DNA of 64,000 bases from Gp1-AA133 sp963850425 (GTDB taxonomy: Bacteria > Acidobacteriota > Terriglobia > Terriglobales > Acidobacteriaceae): the NCBI GenBank assembly GCA_963850425.1, contig CAWKLF010000007.1, positions 1,054,001-1,118,000 of the forward strand, written 5' to 3'. The translations under genes were made by a program, and so were the position numbers. This document shows, in pieces, positions 8,091 through 17,705 of the stretch. The notes beneath the pieces were generated by a model. It worked only from the letters and a program-made list of their open reading frames with translations. It ran no database searches and was not told the origin of the DNA. Positions within the stretch are counted from its first letter, which is position 1. Every line of letters starts with the position of its first letter.

Positions 8091-9209
8091 CTAGTTGCCA
8101 GCTTTCTTGTCGATGCCAGCGGATGGCGCCAGGTCAGGCGGCGGCCCGATATCTGCCGGCAGGGGACCATTCAACGCATCCAGAAATTGCAGCAGATCGT
8201 CGCGCTCGTCAAAAGTAAGGAAATCGAGCGCCTTGATTTGCTTGTCCAGATGGTCATTCATGTTCCCGCCACCGATATAGTGCGCCAGCGCATCCTTCAC
8301 GGTGGGGAAACTTCCATCATGCATGTACGGACCGCGGCTGGCGAGGTTGCGCAGGGTGGGCGTCTTGAAGCAGCCCTTATCCTTGTCCTCCTTGGTCACG
8401 GTGTACCGGCCAAGGTCATTGAGATTGCCGCGTGTGTCGGCTCCAATGCCGAGGTTGTGAAACTTGTGGTCGGTAAACATCGCGTCTGTCTTCCCAATGG
8501 TGTGACAAACCGCGCAATTCCCTTTCTCCGGATCCGTAAACAAGCGGAACCCGCGCTGCGCGGCCGGCGACATGGCCTTCTTATCATGGCCAAAGTAGTA
8601 GCGGTCGAACGGAGAATTCCCGGCAATCACCGTGCGTTCGAACGAGGCAATCGACTTCGCAACCATTTCAATCGAGATGCGATCGATTCCCCACGCCTTC
8701 TTGAAGAGCTCGCGATACTTGGGATCGTTCTGCAACCGGTTGACCACGCCGTCAAGGGAATGCGCCATCTCGACGGGATTGGCAATCGGACCTTTAGCCT
8801 GATCTTCCAGAGAAGGTGAACGGCCATCCCAGAATTGATACGCGTTATAAGCCGAATTGATCACCGTGGGAGAATGCCGGTTGCCGGTCTTGCCACCCAC
8901 GCCGACCGAGAACGGCCGTGCGTCCGCAAACGCAAACTGCGGAGCGTGGCAGGAGGCGCAGGAGATCGTGCCGTCGCTGGAAAGCATCGGGTCATAGTAA
9001 AGCCGCCGCCCCAGCGCTATCGTTTCGCGGGTCGGTGGATTGTCAGAAGGGATAGGCACGGGCCGCAAGCCCAGCGGAGTCTTGATCGTGACCGCCTTGC
9101 CGACTGGAAGCACGGTCGCAGGCGCGCCCGCCTGAACAACAATGGCGGTCGCGACCACGAGTAAAACCACAACGAAGACAAGCAACGCTATACGAGTGCG
9201 CATCGTCAT
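8091..9209 (-). CDS. Di-haem cytochrome c peroxidase / MauG family protein
   Basis: A 372-residue periplasmic di-haem protein of the CCP/MauG family, which reduces peroxide or oxidises a partner protein through two c-type haems. An N-terminal hydrophobic segment (residues 6-26) acts as signal or anchor. Haem-binding motifs are C84-ASC-H88 and C232-AVC-H236, with the family's usual spacing. The segment after the second motif (FHNLGIGADTRG, then ACPGF-like PTLRN-ASRGPYMHDGSF) matches the conserved C-terminal half. An in-frame ATG exists 69 bases upstream, but GAGGTG six bases before the 9209 ATG favours this start. Ends at a strong terminator. Confidence 0.9.
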   Translation of the reverse strand: MTMRTRIALLVFVVVLLVVATAIVVQAGAPATVLPVGKAVTIKTPLGLRPVPIPSDNPPTRETIALGRRLYYDPMLSSDGTISCASCHAPQFAFADARPFSVGVGGKTGNRHSPTVINSAYNAYQFWDGRSPSLEDQAKGPIANPVEMAHSLDGVVNRLQNDPKYRELFKKAWGIDRISIEMVAKSIASFERTVIAGNSPFDRYYFGHDKKAMSPAAQRGFRLFTDPEKGNCAVCHTIGKTDAMFTDHKFHNLGIGADTRGNLNDLGRYTVTKEDKDKGCFKTPTLRNLASRGPYMHDGSFPTVKDALAHYIGGGNMNDHLDKQIKALDFLTFDERDDLLQFLDALNGPLPADIGPPPDLAPSAGIDKKAGN

Positions 9210-9340
9210 AGGGACACCTCTGTGGGGAACAGAAGAGGGTAACAAGGCAGAAGCCGTCAATTCTGTGACGGATGACACAGATCAATGCCCAGAAGGGAAT
9301 CTGGACGGCATGCGGCGGTCAGTAGTTAGCTTCGACTGCG

Positions 9341-12319
9341 TTACTGCAGAGCGGCATATTCGCTTTTGGCTTGCTTGAGAATCGGCACGTCGGGATCGGC
9401 ATCCTTCCAGGTCGCAAAGAAATCCTGATACGCCGTCCGTGCATGGGCGGCGTCTTTCTGGAGCACGTACGCGCGCGCCGAACCGAGTTGCGCCAGTGGG
9501 TAAAACAAGCTGAACAGATCGACTCCCCGGTGCGTCACAATCTTTTGGAATTCCGCGAGAGCTTTTGCTCCGTCACCCATCTTGAGGTAGGCTTCGCCCC
9601 GATAGTAAGGGGGAATCAGGTTCGCCGAAGCAGGGCCCGATCCCAGTTCGTATGGGAGAGCCGGTTCCAGCAGTGCAACGGCCTGCTGCGGCTGGTTCTT
9701 CTGGATTGCCAGCACAGCACGGTTTGTGGGAACTACAACTTTGTTCAGCAACGTGTCATTCGGATACTGCGCGGCCAGTTCGTCGTTAAATCTCTGCGCG
9801 CGCGCAGAGTCACCGAGCCGAGCCAAGGGATCTGCCACAATCGACTTCGTATCACGGTTCAACACGAGTTTGATGGCTTCCTCGGCGTGTTGCTTAGGTT
9901 CTGCCGTGTATCCCAGGTTGGCCTCGATCAGCGCTCCCAGCGCCAAGTCAATCGCGGCAAGTTCGACATTGCCATGTTGGCGGCAGAGTTCAACCGACCG
10001 GGCAAACAGTTGGCGTGCTTCTGAAACTCGTCCTAATGCACTCGCGCCCCGTGCTCGCTGCAGGAGGACGAGAGGTTCGTCCGCCGAACCAGCGCCTTCC
10101 GCCGCGATGCGCTCCTGTGCTGAACGGTCGCCGCGAAGGTAGGCGAGTTGGAGCCGCCCGAAGCGGGTCGTTCGCGGCTCCATCTTGTTGGCTGCGGCCT
10201 GATCATAGATCGCCCGGGCCTCATCGAACCGGTTCATCGCCATATAGGCGTCTCCCAGGTTCTGGTAGGCGTAATTGTCCTTCGGATCCAGGCGCATGGC
10301 CTCTGCTGCGTTCGCCAGGGCCTTGTCATGTTGCCCAAGCCCTCCATATCTCAACGCGAGGTTGTCATACGGCAGAGATTCGCGAGGGTACGTCTGCTTC
10401 CACTGTTCGTAGATCTCGATGATCTTATCGGCGTTCCCTTCCACCTCGTCGTAATAGTGCCCGGAAATATAAAGCTTCTCGTGTTCACTCGCGCGGTCCT
10501 TTAACTCAAAAGCCTTTCTGATCGAATCCTGGGACTGTTTGACCTGGCCAATGTTTCCCGACGCAACTCCTAGCTCGGCCCATGCGATGGCGAAATTCGG
10601 GTCAAGCTCAACCGCTTTCTTGAAATAGGCGATCGATTCGTCATCGTCAAAGTGCAGGTGCGCGGCGTGCCCCTTGCTGTAGGCCTGCAGCGCTTCGAGA
10701 GAGGACGTCGTCGCCTGCTCCAGAGGTGTCGTGAATTTCTGCACCGAGGGCAGCGACTCACCCAGCTTGCTACGCAGGCTGGTAGCGGCTTTGTCGAGCG
10801 ATTTGAGGACCTGCTCTTTACTCTCGGATTCCGCCTGCTCGCTGGCGATGGAATCTCCCGTCTGCGCGTTGACGGCCGCGAGAGAAATGACATAGTGGCT
10901 GCCCAGCGATGCAATGGACCCGGTCAGCATGGCTTTCGCGTTCTCGCGCACGCAGATTTCGCGCGCCACGTCGCTGGTGATGCGCTGATCCTCGGGCCGT
11001 CCCATGAAGCGCAGGGCTTCCCGGATACGGGACTCAGGCAGCAGGTTCAGATACGGAGATTGCTCGAGTTGCGTGGCCAACGCTTGCTTTAATGTGCCGT
11101 CGAAGACGCTGTCGCCGGTGGTATTCACGAAGTCGGCCAGAAGGACTGCATCTTTCTCGGTGAGTTTAGCCGACGAACGCGAGCGCAAGTAGAAAACTCC
11201 AGCCGCCACCAGAACCAGCAGAGCGCCCGCCGCGGCGTAAACGGCCGCGCGCGACTTCTTTGCCGGAACGGCCGCAGGCGCGGATGCAACAGCGCTGACT
11301 GAATGGGAGGATGCCGCAGCCACCGCAGACGCAGATGAGCCAGTGGCCGCCGGCGCGTGGGATGAACCCGAAGGCGGCGACGGCGGCACCACCGATTCGT
11401 GCGCAATCGGAACAGATCCTGAACTCTGCGCCACAGCTCGCCCAGTGTCCGTGTCACGCTTCAAGCGCTGCAGGTCCGCCCGGATGTCGGCCGCATGCTG
11501 ATACCGCAAGTTCCGATCTTTCTCGAGCGCCTTACTGATGATGTCTTCGAGCTTTGCCGGCAAATCGGGATTCAGCCGGATCGGCGGCGTCGGGGCGCGA
11601 TCGAGAATGGCCTGGAAGATCAGCGCCGACGTGTCCCCGCGAAAAGGCAGCGCGCCCGTCCCCATCTCGTACAGCACTGCCCCAAAAGAGAATAGGTCGG
11701 TACGCCCATCCAGTTCCTTGCCCTTGGCCTGCTCGGGAGACATGTAGGCCACTGTCCCGAGCGTGGAGCCGGGACTGGTAAGGTGCTGCTCCGCCATCGC
11801 CGTCTCCTGTGCGGTGGGCCCGGCTGGCTCAACAAACGAAGGACTCAACGGGGACAGCTTGGCAAGGCCGAAGTCTAGAACTTTGGCGTGCCCGCGATTC
11901 GTGACGAAGATGTTGGCGGGCTTGATGTCGCGGTGCACGATGCCCCGCGTATGCGCGGCGTCCAGCGCGTCGGCGATCTCGATGCTCAACGCCAGCAGCG
12001 TGTCGAGTTCCATCGGGCGGCCCGCGATCATGTGCTTCAGCGTCGCGCCGTCGAGAAACTCCATCACGATGTAGGCGCGGCCCGCTTCCTCGCCGATGTC
12101 GTAAATCGTGCAGATGTTGGGGTGATTGAGCGCCGACGCGGCCTGGGCTTCGCGTTGAAACCGGCTCAAAGCCTGAGGATTGCGCGCGACTTCGTCGGGA
12201 AGGAATTTGAGGGCAACGAAACGATGCAGGCGAGTATCTTCGGCCTTGTAAACCACGCCCATGCCGCCGCCCCCCAGCTTTTCGACAACCCGGTAGTGGG
12301 AGACGGTCTGGCCGATCAT
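9341..12319 (-). CDS. Transmembrane Ser/Thr protein kinase with TPR sensor domain
   Basis: A 992-residue eukaryotic-like Ser/Thr kinase of the PknB type. The kinase domain spans residues 9-285: glycine loop GGGGMG (16-21), ATP lysine K38 in VALKFLP, catalytic loop HRDIKPAN (129-136) and DFG (149-151), all intact. Next come a conserved linker (HAADIRADLQRLKRDTD, 275-291), a low-complexity Ala/Ser/Val stretch and one membrane helix at about 358-378. The extracytoplasmic part holds a TolB/FlgO-like domain (about 390-500) followed by TPR repeats (about 540-960). This architecture is abundant in Acidobacteriota, but no substrate is known. Transcribed alone; the GH16-like gene lies upstream on the same strand. 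Confidence 0.92.
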   Translation of the reverse strand: MIGQTVSHYRVVEKLGGGGMGVVYKAEDTRLHRFVALKFLPDEVARNPQALSRFQREAQAASALNHPNICTIYDIGEEAGRAYIVMEFLDGATLKHMIAGRPMELDTLLALSIEIADALDAAHTRGIVHRDIKPANIFVTNRGHAKVLDFGLAKLSPLSPSFVEPAGPTAQETAMAEQHLTSPGSTLGTVAYMSPEQAKGKELDGRTDLFSFGAVLYEMGTGALPFRGDTSALIFQAILDRAPTPPIRLNPDLPAKLEDIISKALEKDRNLRYQHAADIRADLQRLKRDTDTGRAVAQSSGSVPIAHESVVPPSPPSGSSHAPAATGSSASAVAAASSHSVSAVASAPAAVPAKKSRAAVYAAAGALLVLVAAGVFYLRSRSSAKLTEKDAVLLADFVNTTGDSVFDGTLKQALATQLEQSPYLNLLPESRIREALRFMGRPEDQRITSDVAREICVRENAKAMLTGSIASLGSHYVISLAAVNAQTGDSIASEQAESESKEQVLKSLDKAATSLRSKLGESLPSVQKFTTPLEQATTSSLEALQAYSKGHAAHLHFDDDESIAYFKKAVELDPNFAIAWAELGVASGNIGQVKQSQDSIRKAFELKDRASEHEKLYISGHYYDEVEGNADKIIEIYEQWKQTYPRESLPYDNLALRYGGLGQHDKALANAAEAMRLDPKDNYAYQNLGDAYMAMNRFDEARAIYDQAAANKMEPRTTRFGRLQLAYLRGDRSAQERIAAEGAGSADEPLVLLQRARGASALGRVSEARQLFARSVELCRQHGNVELAAIDLALGALIEANLGYTAEPKQHAEEAIKLVLNRDTKSIVADPLARLGDSARAQRFNDELAAQYPNDTLLNKVVVPTNRAVLAIQKNQPQQAVALLEPALPYELGSGPASANLIPPYYRGEAYLKMGDGAKALAEFQKIVTHRGVDLFSLFYPLAQLGSARAYVLQKDAAHARTAYQDFFATWKDADPDVPILKQAKSEYAALQ

Positions 12320-12527
12320 GTGGGGGTGGCTCTTCGCCGGAATGCAATCTTATGGGCGTATGTAGCGGGAGTCAATCCGATGAGCGTCAGCCGAGCGACG
12401 CGCCTCCCATCCGGCGAAACAAAAGCCGCTTGGCATTAAGCAACGAATAAGACGAAGTATCCTGGCAGGCGGCAGGAAAACTCCGAAGATATGTTGCTGC
12501 TACCTTCAGATTCACCTGCTTTTAGGC

Positions 12528-13268
12528 TCAGTGGGGAACAAATCGAAAATCGCGAATGATTGCCGACTGATTCGTCGAAGGCGTCCCCTTGAAGCACCAC
12601 AGGTTGATGCCTACTGGGGCGGGGGTTTGCGGAATGTTGGTCGTGTTCGAAGAATAGGTTTCGGTCTTGATGACATCGGCAACAGTTCCGATTGGATGAA
12701 CGCCATTCATTAGCGTGAACACCACCCGATCGGAGCTCCACTCCATCCTTGCCGTCGTAAGGTTTCCTCCGCTGACCTGGAAGTTGTCTTCCCAGCTCGA
12801 AACGCCCTTCGGCTTGCGGTTTCCGGTAGATGGATAAACTGTAAAGTCGGCATTACAGCCGTGACAGGTCTTGTTCCACTGGGAAAATTCGATATCAATT
12901 TCGTTCTCTGCGTCGGTGCCAATGTGGTGAGTGGGCCCATAGGTGAAGAGTCCGAGCACGGTTGTCTGATCCATGTTGTAGACGTCGCCCTGTACAACCC
13001 ACTGGTACGTCCCAAATCCCACAGCGTCGGTCGTAAACAGCTCCGCGGCAGTCCATTTTCCCTCGCGCTTGGTGATTTGGAGATGTAGATACCCGTCCGG
13101 ATCGATATCGACATTGGCCGGATTCCCCGGAGCAACGCCTGCCATACCACCGCTGGTGACTTTCCAGGTATGTCCCGCCCAACTGATCGTCTGGGCATGG
13201 ACGCACGGAAAGGCAGTGAGCAGAATGCCGCAGATCGTCATTCGAATGAATAGTGTGTTTGCCATCAT
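12528..13268 (-). CDS. Secreted GH16-like (concanavalin A fold) protein
   Basis: An exported protein of 246 residues with a signal peptide ending near CVHAQ. The motif E123-I-D-I-E127, preceded by DAEN, is the glycoside hydrolase family 16 active-site strand (ExDxE), and the surrounding beta-sandwich pattern fits. GH16 enzymes cut beta-1,3/1,4-glucans, agars or carrageenans; here the substrate is unknown. Two adjacent ATGs (13268 and 13265) both give a good signal peptide; a further ATG at 13298 would add ten polar residues. Ribosome binding is weak for all three. No carbohydrate-binding module is attached. Confidence 0.75.
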   Translation of the reverse strand: MMANTLFIRMTICGILLTAFPCVHAQTISWAGHTWKVTSGGMAGVAPGNPANVDIDPDGYLHLQITKREGKWTAAELFTTDAVGFGTYQWVVQGDVYNMDQTTVLGLFTYGPTHHIGTDAENEIDIEFSQWNKTCHGCNADFTVYPSTGNRKPKGVSSWEDNFQVSGGNLTTARMEWSSDRVVFTLMNGVHPIGTVADVIKTETYSSNTTNIPQTPAPVGINLWCFKGTPSTNQSAIIRDFRFVPH

Positions 13269-13484
13269 TATTTCATTCCGCGTGTACAGCGATTTCAATA
13301 GCCACAGGCGTTAGCACGAAAACCCTTTGGCAGACAAAATTCAGGGTCGCCGGATCATTTTCAGCCTCAAGTTTGCTCCCGCTCGGCACCACCGTCAACG
13401 GGAGAAGATAGTTACCGCGCGTTGTTCGCCAAAATACTAGTGAAATCGCAGCGTTTAGACTCAGATGAATTTTTGGAAAATGCC

Positions 13485-13847
13485 TCACAGAACAACGATG
13501 GTGATCCCCGGGTTCCGTCTGCCCAGGTCCGAGTCCGTCTTGAGCGCGGGCTGCGACTTCAGCAGAGCCCAGGTCTGTGCATCGGACGATGACCAGTCCT
13601 CTCCGAAAATGCAGAGGCGGACTGCGGCCCGCTCCTGCAGTTCCCGCAGCCGCTTCTGGACGGCGATGCGAATGTCGCCACCCACGCCGCTCGAACCGTA
13701 TCCGTGAATCAGCTTCACTAGCGGGCAACGCTGCTGCCGGGCCAGCGCGAGTTCACGATCCAGCCTGGTAAGCGCCTCGTGAACAAGCGGCATGCCTTCC
13801 TCAAGATTGACAATGCGGATCGGCGACGGTTTGCGCGATGAACCCAT
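13485..13847 (-). CDS. Smr domain protein
   Basis: A 120-residue protein consisting almost entirely of a Smr (small MutS-related) domain. KLIHGYGSSGVGGDIRIAVQ around H48-G49-x-G51 is the conserved HGxG loop that gives many Smr domains nicking nuclease activity on DNA or RNA. The MutS2 core is absent, so this is a stand-alone Smr protein as in YdaL/SmrA-like families. It lies between the GH16-like and MOSC genes on the same strand with larger gaps, so it is probably transcribed on its own. Confidence 0.8.
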   Translation of the reverse strand: MGSSRKPSPIRIVNLEEGMPLVHEALTRLDRELALARQQRCPLVKLIHGYGSSGVGGDIRIAVQKRLRELQERAAVRLCIFGEDWSSSDAQTWALLKSQPALKTDSDLGRRNPGITIVVL

Positions 13848-13898
13848 GCGGGTGGGAGCGACTGTTCAGCTATATCACAGCCTGGCGAGCAAACTGAA

Positions 13899-13930
13899 TT
13901 GTCATCCTGAGCGAGCGAAGGACCTATGCA
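13899..13930 (+). repeat. GTCATCCTGAGCGAGCGAAG dispersed repeat
   Basis: The stretch GTCATCCTGAGCGAGCGAAG followed by GACCTATGCAG lies between the Smr and MOSC genes. I recall this motif as a common intergenic repeat of Acidobacteriota. A related but more diverged stretch begins at 6393. Confidence 0.55.
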
Positions 13931-14004
13931 GTTCAGCTCAAGCTCCGAGACAGAAGCTTAGAACCTTCAACCATAGCGGGGCACGGCGTGACGCGATGTT
14001 TGCC

Positions 14005-14658
14005 TCATCGCGTGGTTTGCCGGGCCTCCGCGCGTTCGCGAAGGTAGTCCCGCCAGCCTGCGGGCAGAGCTTCCAGATTCACCGCTCGCTGCAGCAACTC
14101 CGCGTTGCGCGAAGTTCCGTAATACAGATGATTGATATCGTTGACCGAAACCCGGTCCGGATCGCGATGCACAATCTCGACCGCCGAGCCCGCCTCCACC
14201 TCGCCCTCTTCGACCACGGAGAAATAAAAACCGCTGGTCTTGCTCGCGATGAAACGCTTGATCATGTCATCGCGACCAAAACGTATCGTCATCTTGTAGC
14301 AAGGTATGCGTGGCTGGGTCACCCTCAGCAATGCTGAGCCGAAGCGCATCTGGTCGCCCACGTAAAGCTCGTTTTCGTTCAAGCCCTCGGTGGTCAGGTT
14401 CTCGCCAAACGCTCCCCAGCCTAGCTCGGCCTGCGGAAGTTCGCGTCTCCAGTAGCCATAATGTTCAGAGGGATAGCCATACACCGCTTTAAAAGCCCCG
14501 CCATGAACGGTAAGATCCGCCTGCTGATCGCCGCGCAGGTTTAACCGCTTAATCGGAACCAGACCTTCCACCGGACTCTTGAAAATACCGGTGGCAACCG
14601 ATGTGCCCTTCCATGCGACCTCCCGCGGCAGCCCGACGTTGACCGAGACAATCTTCAT
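14005..14658 (-). CDS. MOSC domain protein (YiiM-like)
   Basis: A 217-residue cytoplasmic protein with a MOSC (molybdenum cofactor sulfurase C-terminal) domain over residues 1-155 and a C-terminal 3-alpha segment. The conserved HGG in LTVHGGAFKAVY (about 51-54), GAFGENLTTEGL (83-94) and the single cysteine C120 in QPRIPCYK are the family hallmarks; that cysteine is the residue thought to engage molybdopterin sulfur. YiiM-like proteins reduce N-hydroxylated base analogues. The frame runs further upstream, but MKIVSVNVG is the family's usual start. It lies 43 bases past the M28 peptidase stop on the same strand and could share its transcript. Confidence 0.85.
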   Translation of the reverse strand: MKIVSVNVGLPREVAWKGTSVATGIFKSPVEGLVPIKRLNLRGDQQADLTVHGGAFKAVYGYPSEHYGYWRRELPQAELGWGAFGENLTTEGLNENELYVGDQMRFGSALLRVTQPRIPCYKMTIRFGRDDMIKRFIASKTSGFYFSVVEEGEVEAGSAVEIVHRDPDRVSVNDINHLYYGTSRNAELLQRAVNLEALPAGWRDYLRERAEARQTTR

Positions 14659-14701
14659 CTTCGATGAGATTCGCGAAACCGCTGGAGGATTCGAGAGGCC
14701 C

Positions 14702-16315
14702 TTAGTCTTTCTTCCCCTCTGCGTAACGCCGGAAGAAGCTGTCCGCCTTCCATTCCGGGCGCCGCTCGTCGTTGGCAACCCGCACCATCAGTCCACGGGC
14801 AATCTCCTCGTATTGAGCCGCCGCCGAAAAATCGATAGGCTGGGCCAGATCATCCGAAGGCGCGTGATAGCGGTTGGTCAGCCAATCTTTGAAGATCTTT
14901 TTCTGTTCCGCCGAGTCAGCAGCGGGGAACACGTTCATCGCCAGCGCCGGGATTCCGTGGCGAATGAAGTTGTACTGATCGCTGCGGATGAACAGATTGC
15001 GCTGCGGCTCGGGATCGGGAACCACCTGCACTCCCCGCGACTGCGCGACTTCGCTCGCCAGATCCCCCAGGTCCGACTCCGCCAATCCAAAAACGACCAT
15101 CGTTTTCAGAGGAATGATCGGCAGGAACATGTCAATGTTGATGTCGGCCACCATCGACTTCGGATCCACCGTCGGGTATTGCGTGAAGTACTTCGATCCT
15201 AACAGGCCTTTCTCTTCCCCGGTGACGAATACGAACAGAAGCGAGCGCTTCAGTTTCTCAGGCGACCTCTTGAGCGAGGCGGCGATGTCGAGCAAGGCGG
15301 CGCTGCCCGATCCGTTGTCCATTGCCCCGTTGTAAATTCGATCTCCATTCACGGGCTCGCCGATCCCGATGTGATCGATGTGCGCCGACAGGACCACATA
15401 CTCGTTCTTCAAGGCCGGATCCGAGCCCGGCAGTTTCGCAATAATATTGGAGGAGTCAACGTCTTTCTTTTCCAGCTTCGTCTTCGCCCGAATCGAAACT
15501 GGCAAAGCAAAATGCGGCAGCGGCTTCCGCTCTTTCCCCAGCTCCGCAAGCTGGGCAAAGGTGTGGCCCGTGCCCGCGAAAAACTTGTCAGCCTGCGCGG
15601 GATTGGCGTACATGGACAGCTTCTCGCCGGCTGTCTCGTCAAACACCGGATCGGAAAGCTCCATGCTGGGATGCGCGCGATTCAACGCAATGCGCGACCA
15701 CGGCACATCCATCGAGGCAGGGTTCGGAATGCTGATTGCGCCCACGGCTCCGGCTGCCTGCAGCGCCTTCCACCGTTCGGCGGGCGTCTGGTAATGCGAC
15801 GCCAGCGATCCCGGGATCTCTGCCGGCGAACCGTTCAGGATCACGACCACTTTCCCTTTGAGATCGAGCCCGGCGAAATCGTCGTAGTTCTTTTCCGGAA
15901 CTTTCAGGCCGTACCCGACAAACAGCAGCGGCGCCTCGACTTCGGGGGCCAGGTCAATTCGCGACGAGAAGATGATGTCATCGCCCAAGGTGAGCGGTTC
16001 TTCCTTGCCGCCACGGACCAGCGCGGCGCTGCACTCCTTCTCAATAATCTGGCGGGACTGAAAGTGGACGGCCTGGTAGTAACCGTCTTTGCCGGCGGGT
16101 TCCAGCCCCAATTGTTTGAGCTGCTCCACGACGTAGGCTTCCGCCTTGCGCAGGCCCTCGCTGCCGGTATCGCGGCCCTCCATCTTGTCGTCGGCAAGAA
16201 CCTTGACGTGTTCCCACCACGTTTTGCCGTCAAAGGTATTCTTGGTAGCAGTCTGGCACACAGCAGGAAGAGCGATGAGCGTGCAGATCGCCAGCAGTAG
16301 GACTTTCTTCAACAT
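14702..16315 (-). CDS. Secreted M28 family zinc peptidase
   Basis: A 537-residue exported aminopeptidase of family M28. It has a signal peptide (LKKVLLLAICTLIALPAVCQ) and a protease-associated-type insert in the first half. The metal-binding sequence is SAHIDHIG...GAMDNGSGSAAL, then VTGEEKGLLGS carrying the catalytic glutamate; the later histidine ligand region is less clear by eye. The start is taken at 16315 because AAGGGG sits about nine bases upstream; an in-frame ATG at 16333 would add MKGFDF. It probably degrades peptides for nutrition. A second, only distantly similar M28 peptidase is at 55171. Confidence 0.88.
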   Translation of the reverse strand: MLKKVLLLAICTLIALPAVCQTATKNTFDGKTWWEHVKVLADDKMEGRDTGSEGLRKAEAYVVEQLKQLGLEPAGKDGYYQAVHFQSRQIIEKECSAALVRGGKEEPLTLGDDIIFSSRIDLAPEVEAPLLFVGYGLKVPEKNYDDFAGLDLKGKVVVILNGSPAEIPGSLASHYQTPAERWKALQAAGAVGAISIPNPASMDVPWSRIALNRAHPSMELSDPVFDETAGEKLSMYANPAQADKFFAGTGHTFAQLAELGKERKPLPHFALPVSIRAKTKLEKKDVDSSNIIAKLPGSDPALKNEYVVLSAHIDHIGIGEPVNGDRIYNGAMDNGSGSAALLDIAASLKRSPEKLKRSLLFVFVTGEEKGLLGSKYFTQYPTVDPKSMVADINIDMFLPIIPLKTMVVFGLAESDLGDLASEVAQSRGVQVVPDPEPQRNLFIRSDQYNFIRHGIPALAMNVFPAADSAEQKKIFKDWLTNRYHAPSDDLAQPIDFSAAAQYEEIARGLMVRVANDERRPEWKADSFFRRYAEGKKD

Positions 16316-16625
16316 GAAATCGAACCCCTTCATTCGGCGCTAGGCTGGATACTAAACTTGTCACGGCGGCGATCATTCTTACATACTCTGGAACCTTCTG
16401 GCCGGCATCGGAACGCATGAGGAGCGGGCAGGTCTGGGTGAACACTGTTTAGAAATATGACGCGATTGTGATCGGCTCTGGACAGGGAGGGAGTTTTCTC
16501 TGCCGCGCGTGGCCGAGGCCAGCATGCACACTGCCCTCGTGGAGCGCCACTTTGGGATGCTTGCGCTGAAATTATCAAAAACAATAGGCGCGTTCCTCGG
16601 CGACCTTTCATCCCGATTGATACAT
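16316..16625. other. Intergenic region, no feature recognised
   Basis: This 310-base gap precedes the M28 peptidase and follows the TonB gene on the same strand, so it should hold the peptidase promoter. I see no convincing terminator, repeat or coding frame in it. Confidence 0.4.
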
Positions 16626-17705
16626 TCAGTACAACCGGAACGCCACCTCAATACTCACCAGCACTGAAACTGGATGGTTGTCCTTGGTACCGGGCGCAAA
16701 GCGCCACTTCGCGACCGCGTCGAGCGCCTTCTGATCTAACCCCATTCCCACAGAGCGCAACACCCGCAAGTCGCGCGGCTTGCCGTCCGGGCCGATAATC
16801 ACCGAGAGCATCACCGTTCCCTGGAATTTTGCCTTGCGCGCTTCTTCGGAGTACTCGGGGTCGGGATCGTAAATGGGCCGCGGCGCTGATACACCTCCAC
16901 CCACACGAAAGACGCCTCCCCCAATCCCGCCCCCGTAGCCTTCCCCAATGCCCGGCCCTCTCCCGGACCCAATGCCGCCGCCTTCTCCGCTACCGATGCC
17001 GCCTCCGCTGCCGGTTCCATTCGATGGCGGATTGAGGATATTCGCCATCGGATCGCCCAACTTGTCGGATTGCGGCAGCACGATATCGGGCGGCCCCACC
17101 AGCGTCGGCTCAGCCGGCAACGCTGGATTCTGGTTGCGAACCACGGCCAGCGGTGGAGTAAGTTGCTGCGCGGTGAAGCGCGGAGCGGTGCCCTGCGATG
17201 CCTCCAATTTGTCGTGATCGCCTCCTCCGCCCCCGCCGCCGATTTTGCCAGGTGCCACCGGCAGCACATAATCGTCAGTAACCGGAACAAGTTCAGCCAC
17301 CTTCATCTGCACAACCTGGCGATTCTCAACCACCCACCAACCCGAAGTCGCAAGCAAGGCCAGCGCCATCACGTGCAAGCCAAAAGAAAGCGCCAGGCGC
17401 GATCCGCTCATCGGGAATGTAAGCGAACCGCTGGCAAACGTCGGAGGAATCACGATCTCGCGCTGTGCGCGATTCAAGCGGCCCGCCTCGGCGGACGACG
17501 AGCTGTGGGCAGGCGCAGGACGGGCTGTCCGCCGCTCCAGGTCAGCGCGAAGCTCGCCGCGATATGCCGGGTTCGGTAGAAGCGCCAGTTCTCCCGCGAC
17601 CTGCATCAGTTCACGAAGTTCCGGATCATTCGGCTGCACCGGGTCGCGGCGGCCAAGCAGTGCGTCCAGCTGTTTGTCGAGTTTTGCAATCAGGAACTCA
17701 TTCAT
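16626..17705 (-). CDS. TonB-type energy transducer with anti-sigma-like N-terminus
   Basis: A 359-residue single-pass protein. The cytoplasmic N-terminus (1-125) starts with helices MNEFLIAKLDKQLDALL and LRELMQVAGELALLPNPAY, similar in style to anti-sigma N-termini. A membrane helix (about 105-125, LALSFGLHVMALALLATSGWWV) is followed by a Gly/Pro-rich periplasmic linker with repeated GSGGGIGSGEGGGIGSG. A C-terminal TonB domain (about 275-359) contains GTVMLSVIIGPDGKPRDLRV and ALDAVAKWRFAPG. Its ATG overlaps the upstream sigma factor's stop by eight bases, so the two are translationally coupled. TonB domains transfer force to outer-membrane transporters; the pairing suggests a role in signalling as well. 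Confidence 0.82.
   Translation of the reverse strand: MNEFLIAKLDKQLDALLGRRDPVQPNDPELRELMQVAGELALLPNPAYRGELRADLERRTARPAPAHSSSSAEAGRLNRAQREIVIPPTFASGSLTFPMSGSRLALSFGLHVMALALLATSGWWVVENRQVVQMKVAELVPVTDDYVLPVAPGKIGGGGGGGDHDKLEASQGTAPRFTAQQLTPPLAVVRNQNPALPAEPTLVGPPDIVLPQSDKLGDPMANILNPPSNGTGSGGGIGSGEGGGIGSGRGPGIGEGYGGGIGGGVFRVGGGVSAPRPIYDPDPEYSEEARKAKFQGTVMLSVIIGPDGKPRDLRVLRSVGMGLDQKALDAVAKWRFAPGTKDNHPVSVLVSIEVAFRLY

Noticed and set aside
6911..8218. 435-residue frame on the plus strand
   Set aside because: Antisense to the PIG-L and peroxidase genes, Arg-rich with no domain.
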